From Curvularia sp. ZM96 (Eukaryota; Ascomycota; Dothideomycetes; Pleosporales; Pleosporaceae): DNA of 64,000 nucleotides. A program made the translations under genes and the position numbers. Within the stretch, counting starts at the first letter, position 1, and every line of letters starts with the position of its first letter. The stretch is taken from positions 1,550,001-1,614,000 of the forward strand of contig JAJGBQ010000006.1 of NCBI GenBank assembly GCA_022457065.1. Reading direction: 5' to 3'. Below the pieces are notes generated by a model. It made no database searches and had not been told where the DNA came from. It saw nothing but the letters and a program-made list of their open reading frames with translations. Shown here piece after piece: positions 59,575 to 64,000 of the stretch.

Positions 59575-60728
59575 ATGGCGGAAGCTTACCAGAAAGAGTT
59601 CTTCAACGTATCGTTTCCGGCAGAATATGTGGCGCATGTTGAGATCAATCGACCGGAGAAGATGAATGCGTTCAAGGAGGTGTGAGTATCTGATCTCGTT
59701 CCTTTGGCTCCTCGCAGTCGTATCACGTGCATGCGGCCTGCATCGCGGAAACAGCCCTCTCTTTTCATGTATGATATGAACGATGAAGAGAAAATGATGG
59801 TTCTACCAACGCAAGAGATTCAGTTTCTCAAGGGTGCTACAAAGGAGTTTATTTGGTGATTTCTCCAAAAACTTATACTGACACAACCATAGCATGTGGC
59901 TCAACCTCTCCGCCATATTCCGCCAACTCTCACACGACCCCAATGTCCGCGCTGTCGTCCTAACCGGTGCCGGCGACCGCGCCTTCACAGCCGGCCTAGA
60001 CGTCCAAGCTGCATCCACCGGGGGCGCCCTCTCCGGACAAGAAGATGCAGAACGTGTTGATTCCGCCCGCAAAGCAAATGGCATACGCCGCCATATTGTC
60101 GAATTCCAAGACTGCATCACCGACGTTGAGAGGTGTGAAAAACGTACGTCACGACCCGTGTTTCTTCATTTCACAAGGACCTCTTTTTTAAAAAAAAGAT
60201 GGAGAGATTTCAAAAAGACTAACTCTCAATACAGCCGTCATCGCTGTCCTCCACGGCATCTCCTTTGGCCTCGCCCTCGACCTCTCTCTCGCCTGCGACA
60301 TCCGCTTCTCCACCAGCACCACCAAGTTCTCCGTCAAGGAAGTCGACATCGGCATCGCCGCCGACATTGGCACGCTATCCCGCCTGCCCCACTCCGTCGG
60401 CAACCTGTCCTGGGTCAAGGACATTTGCCTATCCGCACGTGTCTTCCCATCCAGCGAGGCACTGCAACATGGTCTCGTGTCCGCCGTGTACAAGGACAAG
60501 GCGGAAGCCGTCGCCGAAGCAGTCAAGTTGGCGACTACGATTGCGAGCAAGAGTCCTGTTGCTGTGTTGGGAACTAAACAGATTATCAATTATTCGAGAG
60601 ATAGGCCTATTGCTGATGGACTGAACTACACAACCGTTTGGAATGCCGCCATGTTGCAGACGGACGATGTCAAGGACGCGCTGTTGAGTGGTATGCAGAA
60701 GAGGACGCCCAAGTTTAGCAAGTTGTAG
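59575..60728 (+). CDS. Peroxisomal dienoyl-CoA isomerase-like crotonase
   Basis: Crotonase-family protein most like delta(3,5)-delta(2,4)-dienoyl-CoA isomerases (ECH1/Dci1), which act in beta-oxidation of unsaturated fatty acids. Exons 59575-59681, 59893-60143 and 60235-60728 give 283 residues. Splicing restores NAFKEVMWLNL and CEKPVIAVLHG. Diagnostic blocks are VVLTGAGDRAFTAGLDV, GISFGLALDLSLACDIRF (oxyanion hole) and KFSVKEVDIGIAADIGTLSRLP, with the acidic residues typical of the isomerase. The protein ends in SKL, a canonical type 1 peroxisomal signal. The first intron (59682-59892) is long for this window. It lies 9.5 kb from the NRPS; a role as the siderophore hydratase SidH is less likely than fatty-acid catabolism because of the isomerase signature. 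Confidence 0.9.
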
Positions 60729-61275
60729 GCGGGAACTGATAGATAAAGTCGTCTGTTGTAAGATACTTGGGACAAGAAGCAAAGACGAAGGATAGTCTTA
60801 TCAGATAGACTCGATGTGATTCACGTACAATGAAACATGAAGAGAGAAGGCTTGATCTTGCTATACACGCAAAGGCAGCACATCTGATTCAGGAGAAACA
60901 TGCACCGCAGGCAATACAAAACGATACCAGAATACTTTTGTTGTCAATACGATTCCTAAACATCGTGGCCTCGAAGAATAGCCGTCCGAACATTGCTCTG
61001 GGGAGAGCTGCGACGAATGCCAATCTCAGAAGAGCAACCATCAAGCATCGCTCTGAGCCAGAGCTACCAAGACGCGACAACCATCACACGGTGATGATGT
61101 TCCATTGTTGGACTTTGAGAATTTTCATTGACTCTAAGCGCCTGGACGTGATAATGCCGGAAGAGTGCCAAACCCATCCCGCATGAGCATCAATCATAAC
61201 CCATGGCATGCTACAGAAGATGTGGAATCGTGATTTTCCCGTTACGCCCCATTGCACTACCCAATATGCACTACC
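60729..61275. other. Convergent intergenic region
   Basis: About 550 bases between the isomerase and RACK1 3' ends. It holds one ATCWGATAA-type match at 60798-60806 that is probably fortuitous. No gene was recognised. Confidence 0.55.
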
Positions 61276-62535
61276 TTATCCCCGAGCCATGACACCCCAG
61301 CAGCGGATGAGGTTGTCAGTGTAACCGGCGAACAGGGTCTGGCCGTCGGCGCTCCAGGCCAAGGAGACACACTCAGGCTCACGGCTCTTCTTGCCAACCT
61401 CCATGTACTCGGGCTTCAGCTCGTCAACCTTGCTCTTCTTCTCGAGGTCGAAGATGATGATGCTGGAGGCGGTGGCAGCGCACAGCCAGTAGCGGTTGGG
61501 CGAGAAGACGAGGGCGTGGATCTCGTCACCGGCGGACAGAGAGTAGAGGTGCTTGGACTCGTTCAGGTCCCAGAGCATGGTTGTTCCGTCCTTACCACCA
61601 GAGGCGCACAGGGAGCCATCGGGCGAGATGGTGACGGTGTTGATGTAACCGGTGTGACCGATGTGGTCGGTCTGGATGCGGCAGGAAGCGAGCTCCCAGA
61701 CCTATTCGATGTTAGCTTCTTGCAATCAACATAGCTTGCAGGAAATCGAAGAGAGAGGTGTCAAATCAGTACTAGGTGATAATTGTCTCATAGCCGAGGC
61801 TCTGAAGTAGCAAATACATAGAAAATCATCATAAAACAGGGGTGCAAATTGACTGGTGTAGCTGCATTGACGTACCTTGACGAGCTTGTCCCAACCAGCA
61901 GAGACAATGACGGGGTTCTGAGGGTTGGGGGAGAAGCGAACGCAGGAGACCCACTCGGTGTGGCCCTTGTCGGTGATGGTGTACTTGCAGTCACCAAGGG
62001 TGTTCCAGAGCTTGATGGTTCGGTCGCGGGATCCGGAAACGATCTGGCGGTTGTCGGCGGAGAAAGAGACGGAGAGAACGTCGTTGGTGTGGCCGACGAA
62101 GCGGCGGGTGGTGACACCAGTGGAGAGCTCCCAGAGGCGGAGGGTCTTGTCCCAGGAGGAGGAGAGGGCGTAGGCGCCGTCAGAAGAGATGACCTGTGCA
62201 GCAATTGTCAGCTCAGCTATTTTCGCTTCCTAGCTAGCCAATTGCTTCGTGTGTGGGTAAACATACGCAGTCGGACACGATGTGGGAGTGGCCGTGCAGA
62301 CTCCTCTTGGGGTAACCGTACGAGGTCTCGTCGCGGGTCAGGTTCCAGATGATCAGAGTCTTGTCGCGCGAACCGGACAGGAGCATGTTAGGGCTGGTCG
62401 CATGTCAGTATTTTGCGCGTCTTGCACGGCTTTGTACTTTTTCGGGGATACGCACTTCTCCAGAGAGGTAGCAAGGGAGGTAACCCAGCCAGAGTGGCCC
62501 TCGAGGGTACCACGGAGTACGAGTTGCTCGGCCAT
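61276..62535 (-). CDS. cpc-2: RACK1/Cpc2 WD40 protein (G-beta-like, 40S ribosome)
   Basis: Seven-bladed WD40 protein bound to the 40S ribosomal subunit, a scaffold for translation control and kinase signalling. Exons 62456-62535, 62267-62393, 61876-62193 and 61276-61701 give 316 residues, the usual length. It starts MAEQLVLRGTLEGHSGWVTS and contains repeats such as MLLSGSRDKTLIIWNLT, LSSSWDKTLRLWELSTG, IVSGSRDRTIKLWNT, VSAGWDKLVKVWELASC and CASGGKDGTTMLWDLNE, ending GYTDNLIRCWGVMARG. The third intron is the longest (174 bases) and carries a C/D-box snoRNA. High conservation makes the call secure. It is divergent from the NmrA-like gene. Confidence 0.96.
61762..61838 (-). ncRNA. C/D-box snoRNA resembling U24 (snR24) in RACK1 intron 3
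   Basis: On the minus strand, C box ATGATGA at 61826-61832 and D box CTGA at 61766-61769 enclose about 67 bases. Between them are TATTTGCTACTTCAGA (guide plus D' box) and TATGAGACAATTATCACC (C'-like box plus second guide). These agree with what I recall of yeast U24, which sits in the intron of the RACK1 homologue ASC1 and guides 2'-O-methylation of the large-subunit rRNA. Ends are approximate. Expected maturation is by debranching and trimming of the spliced intron. Confidence 0.82.
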
Positions 62536-63240
62536 GATTGTGATGAGTGGCTTCTGCTGAGGATGGACGTGGGCGCACTCGGGTGTTGATGGACAGTCCT
62601 GAAGTTGTTCAGCGAGGAGCGCACAACGGGACGTCGAAATTGCGAAATAGACGAAGACGCTAAGGCTGGATGCGGACTAGCGCCATTGGCTCAGCCTTGC
62701 TCTGGGAGCAACCATGAATGGACAGATGAAACACCATGTAAACTTTCCTAGGGCGCATCTAGCATTGTGAGGGCTGTTGGCTACATTCCATGAGTTCAAG
62801 TTCCTTTCGCCCTGGGCAAGGACAGTAGATGCCATATACATCACTACTCCACAATCAATTTGAGGTCCAAATCATAGAATTAGTTAGGAGATTTCGCGAC
62901 AGCAGTGACCACGAACCTAACAACGGCAACTCATGCCCTTGGTACGAGTTGCTTCTTCCTTCACTGTATGTAAGCCTTCTGTGATCGTCTCCTCTTCTGC
63001 AACCAACATATCACGATCTTGCGCAAGCCCAGTACACTAACTCCGAGTTATCCGTGCTTATCTCCGACCTCCCTCTCCCCTAAACCAGTGACATGCAAAA
63101 GCAGAGCATAGCTTTTACTAATACATGCTAGATATATATCTGCTGACTGCACTTCCATGCATATAAAATCATTAGAACGAATCTCTCCATTATGCTATAC
63201 CTGCACTAAATTCTATGAGCGAAGAATCCTTTATACCATC
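62536..63240. other. Divergent RACK1 / NmrA-like intergenic region
   Basis: About 700 bases forming the promoters of two divergent genes. The stretch at 63110-63235 next to the NmrA-like gene is AT-rich. No other gene was seen. Confidence 0.55.
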
Positions 63241-64000
63241 ATGTTGTCGAACACAACCACACCAAAAACAAGACTTCTTCTCCTCGGGGCTGGAGAACTA
63301 GGGACCGCATTTCTCAAGCACCTATCTACTCTCCCGTCCATCCACATCACTCTTGGAATCCGATCCCCATCCAAGTACACCCACCTGACCAACTCTTACC
63401 CCTTTCTCTCCTTCCTCTCGATCGACCTATCCTCTCCTTCTACAAGTCTCGCAGACACCTTTTCAACCTTTGACATCGTCATCAGCGCGACCGGTTTCGG
63501 TGCTGCTCCTGCCACCGTTCTGAAGCTAGCATGCGAAATTCTTGAAGCTGGACGTATCAAGAGAGGGAAGGAAGGAGGAGCATTGTGGTATTTCCCTTGG
63601 CAGTGGGGAGTTGATTATGATGTTACTGGCGACGGACAGGGGTTGATGCCCTTGTTCGGTGCGCAGAGGGACGTCCGCAACCTTTTGCGGGAGCATGGTG
63701 AGAAAAGCAATGTCATGTGGACAATTGTTTCTACCGGCATCTTCATGTCTTTTCTCTTCGAGCCATTCTGGGGCATTGTAGATAGGACGAAAGAGTCGGA
63801 GGATGAAGTCGTGGTAAGATGTTTGCGAGATTGGGATCATGGTGTTACCGTGACAGATGTAGACGACATCGGGAGAGTATTGACAAGGATTGTCAGAGGA
63901 GATGTGGAGGCGAAATGCCGTGTGTTGTACACTGCTGGGGATACAGTAAGCTATGGTCAGCTGGCCGAGACTGTCAGAAGAGTCACTGGGAAAAGAGTTG
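63241..64000 (+). CDS. NmrA-like/isoflavone reductase-like NAD(P)-binding protein, partial
   Basis: Open frame from the ATG at 63241 to the right edge (253 codons, no stop), so the C-terminus lies outside. It starts with MLSNTTTPKTRLLLLGAGEL; the GAGELGTAFL turn is the dinucleotide-binding loop of a Rossmann fold. Further blocks are DIVISATGFGAAP, ALWYFPWQWGVDYD, FGAQRDVRNLLREHG, WTIVSTGIFMSFLFEPFWGI and TVTDVDDIGRVLTRIVRGDV, all in the positions expected for NmrA-like or isoflavone-reductase-like proteins. It may be a reductase or a redox-sensing regulator; the sequence does not tell which. No intron is needed in the visible part. Confidence 0.8.
   Translation, partial: MLSNTTTPKTRLLLLGAGELGTAFLKHLSTLPSIHITLGIRSPSKYTHLTNSYPFLSFLSIDLSSPSTSLADTFSTFDIVISATGFGAAPATVLKLACEILEAGRIKRGKEGGALWYFPWQWGVDYDVTGDGQGLMPLFGAQRDVRNLLREHGEKSNVMWTIVSTGIFMSFLFEPFWGIVDRTKESEDEVVVRCLRDWDHGVTVTDVDDIGRVLTRIVRGDVEAKCRVLYTAGDTVSYGQLAETVRRVTGKRV

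Noticed and set aside
60798..60806. TTATCAGAT match between isomerase and RACK1 genes
   Set aside because: A single copy between two convergent 3' ends; one such match is expected by chance in 64 kb.
1..64000. CRISPR arrays, bacterial operons or intact transposons
   Set aside because: No regularly spaced repeats, no transposase or reverse-transcriptase frame and no bacterial-type gene layout were seen on either strand.

Overview
The window is nuclear DNA from a filamentous ascomycete. Its genes carry short introns of about 50 to 175 bases with GT-AG ends, and the gene set is typical of Pezizomycotina: an Iks1-type kinase, a fungal rhodopsin-domain membrane protein, a Cep57/PPC89-type spindle pole protein, and an NPS6/SidD-type siderophore synthetase. 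The NPS6-like cluster suggests Dothideomycetes (Pleosporales), but that assignment is inference. Most exon joins below were worked out by hand from splice sites, reading-frame continuity and family motifs.

Left part (1-28 kb). In order: the 5' part of a RAD6-type ubiquitin-conjugating enzyme (runs off the left edge), a choline-sulfatase-like sulfatase, a large coiled-coil spindle pole body protein, an Iks1-like kinase, a glucose-6-phosphate 1-epimerase, a rhodopsin-domain (SAT4-type) membrane protein and an MFS transporter. Gene-poor, partly AT-rich stretches of 3 to 6 kb separate them. One of these holds a 72-residue small secreted protein.

Centre (30.6-50 kb). This is an extracellular siderophore cluster: an acyl-CoA ligase (SidI-like), an N5-hydroxyornithine acyltransferase (SidF-like, ending in a peroxisomal AKL), a strongly diverged relative of ornithine N5-monooxygenase, a full-length ABCB-type exporter, a GNAT acetyltransferase and a 1951-residue NRPS with order A-T-C-T-T-C. 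The expected logic is that an acyl-CoA is made and transferred to N5-hydroxyornithine in peroxisomes, that the NRPS joins the hydroxamates, and that the ABC protein exports the product or its breakdown products. Nine perfect matches to the ATCWGATAA site of SREA/Sre GATA repressors lie in the intergenic DNA of this cluster, against about one expected by chance in the whole window. This is the strongest regulatory signal seen.

Right part (50-64 kb). An F-box-like protein and a short secreted tyrosinase come first, followed by a 4.9 kb stretch without a supported gene. Then come a peroxisomal (SKL) dienoyl-CoA isomerase-like protein, a RACK1/Cpc2 WD40 gene whose third intron carries a C/D-box snoRNA resembling U24, and the start of an NmrA-like/isoflavone-reductase-like gene that runs off the right edge.
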